Below are positions 8,625 through 18,021 of a DNA stretch of 42,238 nt, piece by piece (within the stretch, counting starts at the first letter, position 1; every line of letters starts with the position of its first letter). The stretch covers positions 1 through 42,238 of the forward strand of contig JAADER010000006.1 of NCBI GenBank assembly GCA_013153275.1, read 5' to 3'. Source of the DNA: Thermoproteota archaeon. GTDB lineage: Archaea; Thermoproteota; Thermoprotei; Thermoproteales; Thermocladiaceae. A program made the position numbers and the translations under genes. The notes below the pieces were generated by a model. The model saw nothing but the letters and a program-made list of their open reading frames with translations, searched no databases and had not been told where the DNA came from.

Positions 8625-8636
8625 GACAGCGTCTCA

Positions 8637-9557
8637 CTATACTGCTCTTGGTGCCAGATAGAACTGTAGCTTTCCAACAGAGAACTCATATGTGAGCTTC
8701 AGAGGTTTATTTGTTGCGAGCTCAATAATTATGTACTCACAGATCTGTCTCATCTGCCTGGTACAGTCTAGGATGTACTCTGTAGAGAACGTTGCCTCGC
8801 ATGTCTCCTCAGCCTCTATCTCATATATCGCCTCGTCTGTCCTAGTGTACTCAGCCTCTAGGGCCTTTCCGCCTTCTCCAACCGATCTTATTATGAAGCT
8901 GTCTGGCTTAATTATGAAGGTCACTGCATCGCTTATCTCGTCCGCCGCTGCAACTATGTCGGTGAACGTATCTATGTCCATTCTTACTCTGGCGGGATAT
9001 ACTATGTTTGGCTCAGGTATCTCCTCCTCGGCTACTGTTATTATAGGTAAGCCGAACCTCCTATATATTCCAGCCTCCTTACCCTTCTTACTATATATCG
9101 TAAGGTAGAACCTTCCAGCTCCAGGTCTTATCATGAACTCTATCTTGTCTCTAGCCTTTATTCTCTTGACTATCTTCTTAAGAATGTCGAACACAACTCC
9201 TACCTTTGTCTCTGAGGGTACGTGAACCTCTTCTAGATTTATGCTTGGTATATCTAATATGAGTAGCGAGACCTTTGAGGGATCTATAGACTTCATCTTT
9301 ATGCCATCTGGACTGAAGAGGAGATTTGCCTCGTGTAGCAGGTTTGCGAGCGCTGTGAACAGGTACTTCACATCTTTTCCCTTAGGAAACATCACGTAGC
9401 AGGCCTCTTCCGGCACCTCACGCTCAATAGTCTCCTCAGCTTCAGTGCTCTCTGCCTCCTCTGTGATGGTCTCTGTCTCTTCTGTTTTCGATTCCTCTGT
9501 CTCCTCCTCTACCTCTTCTTCAATTTCTTTTTCGTCCTCCTCATATATCTTCACCAT
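8637..9557 (-). CDS. pcn: DNA sliding clamp PCNA with acidic N-terminal extension
   Basis: PCNA is the processivity clamp for DNA polymerase and other replication proteins. The clamp fold starts near residue 51 (ACYVMFPKGKDVKYLFTAL) and runs to the end, with SIDPSKVSLL, the interdomain region and the C-terminal YEFSVGKLQFYLAPRAV. The first ~50 residues are an extra tail made almost wholly of Glu and Thr, absent from ordinary PCNAs of about 245-250 residues. An in-frame GTG at 9416 would give a normal 259-residue clamp. However, the TATA box at 9586-9596 fits a leaderless start at ATG 9557, and the tail is open and strongly biased, so I keep the longer form. Crenarchaea usually have several PCNA subunits; no other is in this window. 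Confidence 0.93.
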   Translation of the reverse strand: MVKIYEEDEKEIEEEVEEETEESKTEETETITEEAESTEAEETIEREVPEEACYVMFPKGKDVKYLFTALANLLHEANLLFSPDGIKMKSIDPSKVSLLILDIPSINLEEVHVPSETKVGVVFDILKKIVKRIKARDKIEFMIRPGAGRFYLTIYSKKGKEAGIYRRFGLPIITVAEEEIPEPNIVYPARVRMDIDTFTDIVAAADEISDAVTFIIKPDSFIIRSVGEGGKALEAEYTRTDEAIYEIEAEETCEATFSTEYILDCTRQMRQICEYIIIELATNKPLKLTYEFSVGKLQFYLAPRAV

Positions 9558-9585
9558 GTTCTCGAGAGTAATATTGCAGGACTAG

Positions 9586-9596
9586 GATAAAAATAA
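9586..9596 (-). promoter_or_regulatory. TATA box of the PCNA gene
   Basis: The minus strand reads ATTATTTTTAT, centred about 34 nt above the ATG at 9557, giving a leader of a few nucleotides. This supports translation of the acidic extension. Confidence 0.5.
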
Positions 9597-9661
9597 TCTC
9601 GCTTGTTCGAGGTCTATAGTGTCAAGAATATATTAGGACGCTGTACATATCTTACCAGTAG

Positions 9662-9671
9662 GTTTTTAAAC
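9662..9671 (+). promoter_or_regulatory. TATA box of the PadR-ABC operon
   Basis: GTTTTTAAAC is centred about 26 nt upstream of the GTG at 9693, so the first gene is probably leaderless. In-frame start codons further upstream would not be transcribed. Confidence 0.55.
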
Positions 9672-9692
9672 TTTCAAGCCGTGATATCGAAT

Positions 9693-10187
9693 GTGTCTAC
9701 AGACATATCTGCAGAGAAGCTTGCAGAGGCAAGAAGACACATAATGAAGAGGCTTCTCAGGCTTCTCATACTTAAGGTTCTAAGCACTAAAGAAGTACAC
9801 GGATATGCAATAATAAAGGAGCTGGAGAGGATGCTAGGATACAGGGTAAGCAGCGGAGTCGTATATCCACACTTAAAAAAGCTCGTTAAAGAGGGGATAG
9901 TAGACGTTGTAGAGGTATATAGGGGAAGCAAGAAGATAAAAGTATACAAGCTCACAGATAAGGGAAGACAGTACATAGAGAGCAGAGAGAAGGAGATAGA
10001 GGAGGCCTGCTCGATAGCTAGAAAGCTCAGAAAGTTCTTCAACATAGGCGGGAGAGAGCTCGTTAACGTTCTTAAGAGGTTATTCGAGAACATAGATAAG
10101 CTGTCAGAGGACGACCTAGCGAAGATAAGGGACATACTTAGAGAGACATCAAGAGAAATTGAACGTATAGTCGGCAAGTACGTGTGA
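9693..10187 (+). CDS. PadR-family transcriptional regulator
   Basis: This 164-residue protein has a PadR winged helix: LRLLILKVLSTKEVHGYAII, then SSGVVYPHLKKLVKEGIV, then the wing VYRGSKKIKVYKLTDKGRQYI. A helical C-terminal region follows and probably dimerises. An open frame extends back to 9603, but the TATA box at 9662-9671 argues for the GTG at 9693. It is followed after 4 nt by the ABC ATPase gene. PadR proteins often repress an adjacent exporter and release on binding a small ligand, which fits this operon. Confidence 0.88.
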   Translation: MSTDISAEKLAEARRHIMKRLLRLLILKVLSTKEVHGYAIIKELERMLGYRVSSGVVYPHLKKLVKEGIVDVVEVYRGSKKIKVYKLTDKGRQYIESREKEIEEACSIARKLRKFFNIGGRELVNVLKRLFENIDKLSEDDLAKIRDILRETSREIERIVGKYV

Positions 10188-10191
10188 GACC

Positions 10192-11183
<992 letters not shown>

Positions 11184-11187
<4 letters not shown>

Positions 11188-11954
11188 GGTGGATATCAGT
11201 AATAGGAGCAATGGCTATTAGACAGCTGAAGAGATTCTTCAGAGCGAGAGCTAGAGCCCTAAGCACAATAATGATGCCATTAATGTGGCTTCTACTCTTT
11301 GGAATAGGTTTCTCAACCGCGTTTAGAGGAGTAGGATTCAGAAGCATACTAGGTACATCGTATATATCGTTCCTAGTTCCAGGAATAGTATGCATGACAA
11401 TGTTTGTATCATCATTCATGTCAGGAATATCAGTGATATGGGATAGGCAGTTCGGGTTCTTGAAAGAGGTTCTTGTAGCGCCGGCACCAAGAACGTTCAT
11501 AATACTTGGAAGAGTTCTCGGAGACGTCACGACCTCTCTCATCCAGGCACTGCTCATAATGGTTATAGGGATAGCTCTTGCACATTCTCTATATGTCTAT
11601 GGAATACCTGTAGCATTGATATACTGCCTACTTCTAGGCATGATAGGTGCTGGACTAGGCACAATGCTTGCACTATCGATAAACAGCATAGAGGCATTTC
11701 AAGCTCTAGTGAGCTTCATAATACTACCACTCAACTTCATAAGCAACATATTCTACCCGCTCAATCGCATGCCTACATGGTTCAAGATACCGGCTCTCCT
11801 GAACCCAATAACCTACGCGACCGACGCACTGAGAGGACTTCTCATACATAGGTGTGTGATAGGGCTCGGAATAGACTCAATAGTCCTCATAGTGGTTGCA
11901 TGTGTGGTGATAGTCCTCGCAGCTTACATGTTCAGGAGAACGAGTATAGAGTAG
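11184..11954 (+). CDS. ABC-2 type transporter permease
   Basis: This 256-residue membrane protein has six predicted hydrophobic segments and the ABC-2 signature region (ISVIWDRQFGFLKEVLVAPAPRTFIILGRVLGD). The family's C-terminal block is also present (LPLNFISNIFYPLNRMPTWFKIPALLNPITYATDALRGL with breaks). It overlaps the ATPase gene by 4 nt, forming a complete PadR-ATPase-permease export operon. The substrate cannot be told from sequence. Confidence 0.94.
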
Positions 11955-12001
11955 GAGTGAGAGAAGAGTAGAGAAGGTTAAAGGTTATTGTTTTTATGAT
12001 C

Positions 12002-12355
12002 TTACTTGAATAGAGGCTCCTCGTATGCCTTCTTCTTTATCTCCTCAATGTTCTTCCATACCTCGTCTATCACTGATGGATCTAGTCTCTTCAGTCTCAC
12101 TACCGCATCGAATAGTGCGTCCTTAAATGCCTTTGGTAGCTGCTCTATTGTTCCGTGCGGTGTTGTTCTTGCAACTGGGAACACCTCCTGTATCTTCTTC
12201 CACTGCTCAGCTGTGACCTCGACCTCTAGTAGCTTCAGTAGTCCTCCAAATGCCTCCTTGATGTACTGCTTTAGCTCTGGTGCTTCCTTCTCTATTCTCT
12301 CCATTCTCTTCCTATCTAGGGGGAGCTCGATCTTGTATGTCTGGGGGGCGGACAT
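12002..12355 (-). CDS. Small soluble protein downstream of ATP sulfurylase, function unknown
   Basis: I do not recognise this 117-residue protein. It is helical and charged, with no cysteine, and contains TAEQWKKIQEVFPVART and PKAFKDALFDAVVRLKRLDPSVIDEVW. It is not DsrC, which would have C-terminal cysteines. The start is ATG 12355 because GGTGG lies 5 nt before it; the in-frame GTG at 12364 overlaps that ribosome-binding site. It follows sat by 14 nt and is surely cotranscribed, so a role in sulfate activation, APS or pyrophosphate handling, or binding to Sat is a reasonable guess. Confidence 0.75.
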   Translation of the reverse strand: MSAPQTYKIELPLDRKRMERIEKEAPELKQYIKEAFGGLLKLLEVEVTAEQWKKIQEVFPVARTTPHGTIEQLPKAFKDALFDAVVRLKRLDPSVIDEVWKNIEEIKKKAYEEPLFK

Positions 12356-12364
12356 GGTTCCCAC
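12356..12364 (-). promoter_or_regulatory. Ribosome-binding site that decides the start of the sat-associated gene
   Basis: The minus strand reads GGTGGGAACC directly before ATG 12355. GGTGG with 5-nt spacing is a good Shine-Dalgarno match and contains the alternative GTG start. Confidence 0.5.
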
Positions 12365-12369
12365 CTATC

Positions 12370-13755
12370 CTACTTCTTGGGTGAGTACTCCATTGGTTTT
12401 AAGTCGAATGGGGGTATTCTTCTAGTGCTCAGGTACGTCTTATTCACGAATGGCGTTCCTAGCTTCTCCCACCACTTCATTATTACCTGGAACACTTCTG
12501 GCCTCATTATCAGTGGAGGTGGCTCAACGCCCTCAATTATTAGGCTTCTAATGAAGCTGCCGCTGAACTTTGACCACTCGCTCTTGTGGTTGCACCAGCA
12601 TCCTGTGTATACTAGCTCTCCACACTTCCTACAGTAGAGGATCTCTCTCATTAGTACCGGCTTTATGAGTACGCCCTTGTACGTCTCATGTGGTGGCTCT
12701 GGGAATCCTAGTCCCGGTATGCCCTGCCTCCATAGTGTGTGAGCAGCATATGGGTGATAGTAGTCTCCCACTGCTGCATGGTCTCTTCCGAACATGTGGT
12801 GTGTACAGCCCATGTTCTGTCTAATTATTGCGTGTAGGACAGCCTCTACTGGGTGACCATACTTCATGTCCCATAGAGTGAATGTGACCATGTGGTGCTC
12901 TGGCGCTATGTATCCTGCCTTGTTAACCATCTCATGTCCCTCGAGTATGGCCTCGTCTACGTAGTCTCCTAGTCTCTTCACTCCTATTATGGCGTTTACG
13001 AGGACTGCATCACATGGCTCTATGTCTCCATTAAGCATTGCGAACTTCATTAGGTGCTCATGTCCTACGTGTGGGACGTTTCTCGTCTGGTGTGCTATTA
13101 CTAGTCTCCATCCTCTCTTTATCATCTCCTCTCTTGACTTCTTTGGTGGTGTCCAGAGTCTGCTGTATGGTTCCTCGAAGACTGGCTCGTTTATGAGTGT
13201 GACCTTTCCTCCTATGTATGTTCCTGTTGTTGATGCGTACTGTAGCCATCCTGGGTGTTTCGCATCGAAGTCCATCTGTACTATTCCTGGTGCTCCCTCC
13301 TTTGTTCCGAATGTCTTTGTTGCAAGCTCCTTTGGATCGTACTTGAATATCTCATCGACGTCGAGTACTGCAAATGGCTTACCATGTAGCATCAGTAGGA
13401 GCTGGTCTCCCTCCTTTATTCCAAGCTTCTTGAGGTCCTCCTCAGGTATGTCGAAGACTATTGGTAGTGGCCAGAGCCAGCCGTCTGGGAGTCTCCTCTC
13501 CTTAAGGACGCTCTCGACCTCCTCTCTTGTCATGAATCCTTCTAGTGGGCTGAAGAAGCCGTAACATATGCTCACTACCTCGTGACCGACATGTCTTATT
13601 GGTAGTCCAGTCTTCGGATCCTTCGTCGGCTGTAGCTCATATGCTGGGAGTCCCTGTATCATCCTCTCTGCTCTCTCTCTGAACCTGACTACTCGCTCTA
13701 CCAGCTTGCCTCCATGTGGTGGTATTTTACCAGCCACGTGCTTGTCTCTTGGCAT
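12370..13755 (-). CDS. sat: ATP sulfurylase (sulfate adenylyltransferase)
   Basis: Sat makes APS from sulfate and ATP, or works in reverse in sulfur oxidisers. The 461-residue protein has the PUA-like N-terminal domain, the nucleotide-binding QTRNVPHVGHE at about 223-233, GRDHAAVGDYY at about 323-333, and a C-terminal zinc site CRKCGELVYTGCWCNH (375-390) seen in archaeal and thermophile enzymes. There is no APS kinase domain. A TATA-like TATTAAAAA near 13786-13796 precedes the ATG. The small unknown gene downstream shares the operon. No apr or dsr genes are in the window, so the direction of flux is undetermined. A PP-loop protein at 39.1 kb might be related by pathway. Confidence 0.96.
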   Translation of the reverse strand: MPRDKHVAGKIPPHGGKLVERVVRFRERAERMIQGLPAYELQPTKDPKTGLPIRHVGHEVVSICYGFFSPLEGFMTREEVESVLKERRLPDGWLWPLPIVFDIPEEDLKKLGIKEGDQLLLMLHGKPFAVLDVDEIFKYDPKELATKTFGTKEGAPGIVQMDFDAKHPGWLQYASTTGTYIGGKVTLINEPVFEEPYSRLWTPPKKSREEMIKRGWRLVIAHQTRNVPHVGHEHLMKFAMLNGDIEPCDAVLVNAIIGVKRLGDYVDEAILEGHEMVNKAGYIAPEHHMVTFTLWDMKYGHPVEAVLHAIIRQNMGCTHHMFGRDHAAVGDYYHPYAAHTLWRQGIPGLGFPEPPHETYKGVLIKPVLMREILYCRKCGELVYTGCWCNHKSEWSKFSGSFIRSLIIEGVEPPPLIMRPEVFQVIMKWWEKLGTPFVNKTYLSTRRIPPFDLKPMEYSPKK

Positions 13756-13814
13756 ATTCTCTTGGTAATATCTGTTACAAAGCTGTTTTTAATAATCAAG
13801 GCTAGGTGTATTTT

Positions 13815-13830
13815 ATGCTACCGATAGCAT
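13815..13830. other. Short perfect hairpin between the HD gene and sat
   Basis: ATGCTA and TAGCAT flank a 4-nt loop in the 79-nt gap between the two minus-strand genes. It could be a processing site or a chance palindrome; no T-tract follows on the minus strand. Confidence 0.3.
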
Positions 13831-13834
13831 GACT

Positions 13835-14389
13835 CTATAGTCCCAGCACATCAGATATCTCTTTAAGCGCTTCTAACGCAAGAGATAGAAAGTCCTCAAG
13901 AGACATCCCAAGTTTCTCACACTCCAGAATCCTGTCCCTTCTGACCCCTCTAGCAAAGTCCTTCTGCTTAAACTTCCTCAAGAGAGTATCTACACGAACT
14001 TCACTAAGCTTCTTGTTAGGCATCACAAGGGCAGCAGCAACTATGAGGCCCGATGCTGCATCGGCAGCTCTCAACGCTATCCCAAGCCTCGAGTCATCTC
14101 GAACTCCCGTAAGCTCGTTATGTGCTCGTATAGCGTTGAGAGCATTCTCAGGAAGCCTATCTTTCAGAAGCTCAGCTGCAGCTAGACCATGCCTCTCAGG
14201 TTGGTTCTGAGTGAGCTCGTAGTCTATATCATGGAGGAGACCTACAAGCTTCCAGAGCTCTCTATCCTCGCCAAGCTTCTCAGCAAGCTTCTCCATTATC
14301 GCTGCGACAGCTATCATATGTTTGACGAGCCTATCGTTCTTCACGTACCTTCTCACAAGCTCAAGTGCCTCGTCATATGTTAACGCCAC
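13835..14389 (-). CDS. HD-domain metal-dependent phosphohydrolase
   Basis: The 184-residue protein is a small HD-superfamily hydrolase with metal ligands His24, His53-Asp54 (LLHDID), His67 (ERHG), His90 (RAHNE) and Asp110 (RAADAAS). This pattern is the HDIG-type metal site of nucleotide or cyclic-nucleotide phosphohydrolases. The substrate is unknown. The GTG start at 14389 lies about 27 nt below a TATA-like stretch (14411-14421), so the mRNA is probably leaderless. It is divergent from rqcH, with a GC-rich element between them. Confidence 0.85.
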   Translation of the reverse strand: MALTYDEALELVRRYVKNDRLVKHMIAVAAIMEKLAEKLGEDRELWKLVGLLHDIDYELTQNQPERHGLAAAELLKDRLPENALNAIRAHNELTGVRDDSRLGIALRAADAASGLIVAAALVMPNKKLSEVRVDTLLRKFKQKDFARGVRRDRILECEKLGMSLEDFLSLALEALKEISDVLGL

Positions 14390-14427
14390 AGCGTAAAGTA
14401 AATATTTTACCTAATATTTACGTATTC

Positions 14428-14493
14428 TGACCGGTGACGGGGGCGAGCGACCCCTGAATGAGCTGGTCCGTCAGGTCCCCCCTTGTCGACACA
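14428..14493. other. GC-rich structured element, possible ncRNA, between the HD gene and rqcH
   Basis: This patch is far richer in G+C than its flanks. It can fold as a plus-strand hairpin: GGGGG (14439-14443) with CCCCC (14478-14482), GAC with GTC outside, and CCTGA (14453-14457) with TCAGG (14471-14475) inside. An ACA trinucleotide follows at 14489-14491, as in an H/ACA sRNA, and a TATA-like stretch at 14399-14408 lies about 26 nt upstream. The pseudouridylation pocket is not convincing, and the C/D box pattern fails. An alternative fold pairs TGACGG with CCGTCA. Confidence 0.3.
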
Positions 14494-14508
14494 TTATAAC
14501 TTGCAAAC

Positions 14509-14518
14509 CTTTTTAATG
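14509..14518 (+). promoter_or_regulatory. TATA box of rqcH
   Basis: CTTTTTAATG is centred about 30 nt upstream of the GTG at 14544, giving a leader of only a few nucleotides. Confidence 0.5.
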
Positions 14519-14543
14519 CTCGAACCATAAGATACTGAGGGCT

Positions 14544-16589
14544 GTGCCCTCTATAAGACCTAAGAGGAGCCTCAACGTTCTGGACATTATAGCCATAGTT
14601 AGAGAGCTGAGGAACATTATTGTTGGAAGGTTCGTAGACAAGGTGTACAGAGAGGAGAACGGTCTTATACTCCGAGTACGAGGAGAGGTAGAGAAGTACT
14701 ATCTCATATTTACTAGACACCGCGCGGGGCTAACAAAATACGTGGTCGAGACGGAGGGCAGGAAGAGAGAGCCTATACTGAAGAATTTTGTTGAAAGATG
14801 TAGAATAGATGACATATATACGCCTAGAATAGACAGAATAATACATCTCAAGCTGAGCAACAGCATGGAGCTCATATTCGAGCTTATAGAGCCCATGAAC
14901 ATAGTGTTGAGAGACGAAAACAACAAAGTACGATGGTGCCTACATAAGTATGAAGGAAAGGACAGAAAGATACAGATAGGCGTTAGCTATGTCCCCCCAC
15001 CTAGAAACTTTCTAGATCTAATGAACTGCAGCATAGAGGCATATATCTCGGAGATAGAGCGTTCAGGTCTCTCAGACAAGGTCAGAGCGATAGCGAGAGC
15101 TGTAGGTGTACCTTCTGACATAGTTAGAGAGGCATGTGTGAGACTTGGTCTGGGCGAGAACTTGACGAGAGACGACTACGTGAAGGTGCTTGAGGAGCTT
15201 CGCAATATTTTCAGAAGGGTTCTTGAAGGAAATCTTGAGCCGGTGATATATGTTGATAAGGGTACTAGAGCTTTCGTGAACGTCTCTCCTATAAGATTCG
15301 TAATATATGATAGAGATTATGAGAGCATAGGCTTCTCAAGCTTTAACGAGGCAGTTGACGAGTACTTTAGAAGAATAGAGCTCCAGGAGCAGGAGCGTTC
15401 GCAAGTATCGAGACTAGAGGCCGAGCTGAAGAAGCTTGAGAAGAGCATCCTAGATGCGGAGAGGCTAGTATCTCAGTACCTTGAGAAAGCTGAGGAGCTA
15501 CAGAGAAAGGCCAAGCTGATACTTGAGAACAAGTACATTATTGAAGAGCTTGCTCAGAAGCTGAGGAATATATGGCAAAGGAGGAGAGAAAACTTCATTG
15601 AAGAGGCTAGAAGCATCGAGATCGATGGGCTGAGAGTTATAAACTTCATACCTCAGGAGAAGGCTATCATCCTGGAAGTACATGGAGAACCTGTGAAGAT
15701 ACCTCTAACACGAGGCCTCAGAGAAGTCATAGAGGACATGTTCAGCAGAGCAAAAGAGCTTAGAAGAAAGGCAGACAGTGCGAGGAAGGCCTTAGAGGAG
15801 CTGTATAGGAGGAAGACGGAGCTATCTGAGAGCATTGAGAGGCTTTCGAGAGAGTTTCGAGAGAAAGTAACAGAGATAACGTATGGGGCGTTTGAGTGGT
15901 TCGAGAAGTTCAGATGGTTCGTAACGACAGACAACAAGCTTGTGATAGCTGGGAGAGACGCCTCGCAGAACGAGTCCATAGTGAGGAGGTACCTTAGAAA
16001 GAGAGACCTGTTCTTTCACGCAGATATTCCCGGAGGTGCAGTAGTAGTACTAAGATCTCATATGCATGCTGACGTAACCGAGAACGATATATACCAGGCG
16101 GCTAAATACGCTGCCGCTCACTCAAAAGCCTGGACTATAGGAGCATCCTCCATAGACGTCTTCTATGTCTATGGAGAGCAGGTAAGCAAGGAAGCACCAG
16201 CTGGAGAGTATCTTGCTCGTGGAAGCTTCATGATATACGGAGAGAGAAAGTGGATCAGAAACGTGCCGCTAGAGATAGCGATAGGAGTGAGAGTAGACGA
16301 CTTTGAGGACAGGAAGATCATCAGAGTACTCTCAGCACCTCCTGAAGCTATACGTAGACTTGCAGAATTCTATGTCATTCTACGCCCAGGAAGACTAGAT
16401 AAAAACAAGGTAACAAGCATCATAAGAGAGAAGATGACAAACTACGTCAGAGAGAGATATAATGTATCTCCAAAGCTGAGACCAGAGGACATTATAGTAC
16501 ATGTCCCAGGAGACTCCACGATAACTGAAGAAGGAGAGAGTGATGACACGCTTCCATGGGATCGCGTTAGAGAGATTGCACAGACATAG
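14544..16589 (+). CDS. rqcH: Archaeal Rqc2/RqcH homologue (NFACT protein, ribosome quality control)
   Basis: The 681-residue protein is an archaeal member of the Rqc2/NEMF/RqcH/FbpA family, which binds 60S/50S-peptidyl-tRNA complexes and adds C-terminal tails to stalled chains. It has NFACT-N (residues 1 to ~200, starting RSLNVLDIIAIVRELR), an HhH region, a long coiled coil (about 280-345 and 400-450) and the NFACT-R domain (from about 465, with NESIVRRYLRKRDLFFHADI and GASSIDVFYVYGEQVSKEAP). GTG start at 14544 is set by the TATA box. The Mut7-C gene overlaps its 3' end by 50 nt. Confidence 0.93.
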   Translation: MPSIRPKRSLNVLDIIAIVRELRNIIVGRFVDKVYREENGLILRVRGEVEKYYLIFTRHRAGLTKYVVETEGRKREPILKNFVERCRIDDIYTPRIDRIIHLKLSNSMELIFELIEPMNIVLRDENNKVRWCLHKYEGKDRKIQIGVSYVPPPRNFLDLMNCSIEAYISEIERSGLSDKVRAIARAVGVPSDIVREACVRLGLGENLTRDDYVKVLEELRNIFRRVLEGNLEPVIYVDKGTRAFVNVSPIRFVIYDRDYESIGFSSFNEAVDEYFRRIELQEQERSQVSRLEAELKKLEKSILDAERLVSQYLEKAEELQRKAKLILENKYIIEELAQKLRNIWQRRRENFIEEARSIEIDGLRVINFIPQEKAIILEVHGEPVKIPLTRGLREVIEDMFSRAKELRRKADSARKALEELYRRKTELSESIERLSREFREKVTEITYGAFEWFEKFRWFVTTDNKLVIAGRDASQNESIVRRYLRKRDLFFHADIPGGAVVVLRSHMHADVTENDIYQAAKYAAAHSKAWTIGASSIDVFYVYGEQVSKEAPAGEYLARGSFMIYGERKWIRNVPLEIAIGVRVDDFEDRKIIRVLSAPPEAIRRLAEFYVILRPGRLDKNKVTSIIREKMTNYVRERYNVSPKLRPEDIIVHVPGDSTITEEGESDDTLPWDRVREIAQT

Positions 16590-17154
16590 CATAAGCATCA
16601 CATACCCACATGATCTAGCACTATCGGACGATGATACCATAGTAGTTGACTCAATGCTTGGAAAACTATCACAGTGGCTACGTATGGCTGGGATACGTGT
16701 AGAGTTCTCACCATGTTACAGAGATGAGTACCTAGCAGAGATGGGAGATATCGTCGTTACGAGAGATGAGGAGCTGTTCTTAAGAAGACTATCAGGTCAT
16801 AGAAGAACTATCCTACTGCGCTCATCAGATATTCAGCATCAGTTATCGCATATGCTCGATATAATTCGACCATCGCTCACCTATGTCCCAGTGTCGAAGT
16901 ACTGTACCGTCTGTGGAGGTCTGTTGAGAGAGGTCGATGTTAGAGAGGTTATTGAAAGAGTTCCGAGACGGGTCTCTGAGAGGTTCGATAGAGTGCTCAT
17001 CTGTGAGAGATGTGGTAAAATATATTGGAGAGGTTCTCATCATGTTAGAATTAAGGAGAGGTTCGTACGTGCTTTCAAGATGTGCGATCTTATGGATAGA
17101 GTAGTTTTTTCCGTACGTGATCGTGTATGTATGTTGAGGATCCTGAATATTTAG
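16540..17154 (+). CDS. Mut7-C RNase-domain protein (PIN-like fold plus zinc ribbon)
   Basis: This 204-residue protein has the Mut7-C (DUF82) layout. A PIN-like nuclease half starts with IVVDSMLGKLSQWLRMAGI and continues with DIVVTRDEELFLRR and TILLRSSD. It is followed by a zinc ribbon with CTVCGG and CERCGKIYWRGSHH. Acidic residues at the expected PIN positions (the Asp of VVDSML and Asp of TRDEE) are present. The GTG at 16540, immediately followed by ATG 16543, has GGAG upstream; the gene overlaps rqcH by 50 nt and is cotranscribed. A role in RNA turnover, perhaps on stalled ribosomes, fits the context but is inferred. Confidence 0.88.
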   Translation: MMTRFHGIALERLHRHSISITYPHDLALSDDDTIVVDSMLGKLSQWLRMAGIRVEFSPCYRDEYLAEMGDIVVTRDEELFLRRLSGHRRTILLRSSDIQHQLSHMLDIIRPSLTYVPVSKYCTVCGGLLREVDVREVIERVPRRVSERFDRVLICERCGKIYWRGSHHVRIKERFVRAFKMCDLMDRVVFSVRDRVCMLRILNI

Positions 17155-17190
17155 TCTAGTACTATCCTCGTGATGGTGCTGTGACCCGAC

Positions 17191-17199
17191 TTAAATAGC
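17191..17199 (+). promoter_or_regulatory. TATA box of the AMMECR1 gene
   Basis: TTAAATAG(C) is centred about 34 nt upstream of ATG 17229, giving a short leader. Confidence 0.45.
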
Positions 17200-17228
17200 A
17201 TGTGAGGTAGACTATACGTAGGGAGCAC

Positions 17229-17972
17229 ATGATATTTAGACCATTCACTTTAAACGAGGCGAGACACATACTACGACTCTGTAGACAGCTCATCAATAAC
17301 GCATTATCAGGAAAAGAAGAGGAGGACATTACATATATACTCCCTCAAGAGCTTAGAGAAAAGCTAGAGAACACAAATTATGGAGTCTTCGTGACTATAG
17401 AGAAGATAATCAGCTCAAGCATGGATGGAGTATATAAGAGAGTTGTTAGAGGATCGGTTGGAGCATTACCTTCAGACGACTATGCAACTCTAGATCTTCT
17501 GAAACTAGTTGCTCCAGGAGCGGCAACGAAGGATCCAAGAAGAACGCCATTGCATAAGAATGAGCTAGGAAGCTGCGTTATAGAGGTCATGTTCGTGTTT
17601 CCTGAGGGCTCCGTCATGACTGATGATCTTCACGAGATTCTCATACCTGGTTACCATGTTCTTGCCTTTGATGTTGATAACTGTAAGAGGATAATTATGC
17701 CTCACGAGATTATAGAGATCGCCGAGAATCTTCTGAAGGATAGTGACAAAAGTATAGGTGTCGACGAGCTTATAAGTGCTATAGTCTCGAAATATGAGAT
17801 CTCTAGAAGAACACTGATACAGGTGTATGGTTCTCAGATATTTTACGAGGTTCTACCTGACAGCGAGATCATAGAGCGTAAGCTCTATCTGAACAGAGTG
17901 TTCAGGAGAGTAGTAGGCAAGCATCGTCAGTTGCTTGCGCATGCTACATCTCTCAGTAGCAAGCATCGTTGA
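17229..17972 (+). CDS. AMMECR1-domain protein, divergent
   Basis: The 247-residue protein resembles the AMMECR1 family of unknown biochemical function. Matching parts are YGVFVTIEKI, the RGSVGALP motif in place of the usual RGCIG, LVAPGAATKDPRRTPLHKNEL corresponding to AA..DPRF.P...E, and IEVMFVFPE. The family's LRGCIG cysteine is replaced here by Ser, and the C-terminal ~80 residues are an extra helical region. Archaeal AMMECR1 proteins are sometimes linked to radical SAM chemistry, but no such gene is adjacent. Confidence 0.7.
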   Translation: MIFRPFTLNEARHILRLCRQLINNALSGKEEEDITYILPQELREKLENTNYGVFVTIEKIISSSMDGVYKRVVRGSVGALPSDDYATLDLLKLVAPGAATKDPRRTPLHKNELGSCVIEVMFVFPEGSVMTDDLHEILIPGYHVLAFDVDNCKRIIMPHEIIEIAENLLKDSDKSIGVDELISAIVSKYEISRRTLIQVYGSQIFYEVLPDSEIIERKLYLNRVFRRVVGKHRQLLAHATSLSSKHR

Positions 17973-17990
17973 GAGGTAAGTAAGAGGTAA

Positions 17991-18001
17991 AGTTATATAT
18001 T
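17991..18001 (+). promoter_or_regulatory. TATA box upstream of the gene at 18022
   Basis: GTTATATATTC is centred about 26 nt upstream of ATG 18022, indicating a leaderless mRNA. Confidence 0.5.
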
Positions 18002-18021
18002 CACATGCGAGCGAGATATTA

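Noticed and set aside
12002-12355. DsrC-like sulfur carrier
   Set aside because: The protein has no cysteine at all, whereas DsrC needs at least one near its C-terminus.
14428-14493. C/D box reading of the GC-rich element
   Set aside because: CTGA occurs on both strands but no C or C' box stands at the required spacing; left as an unassigned structured element.
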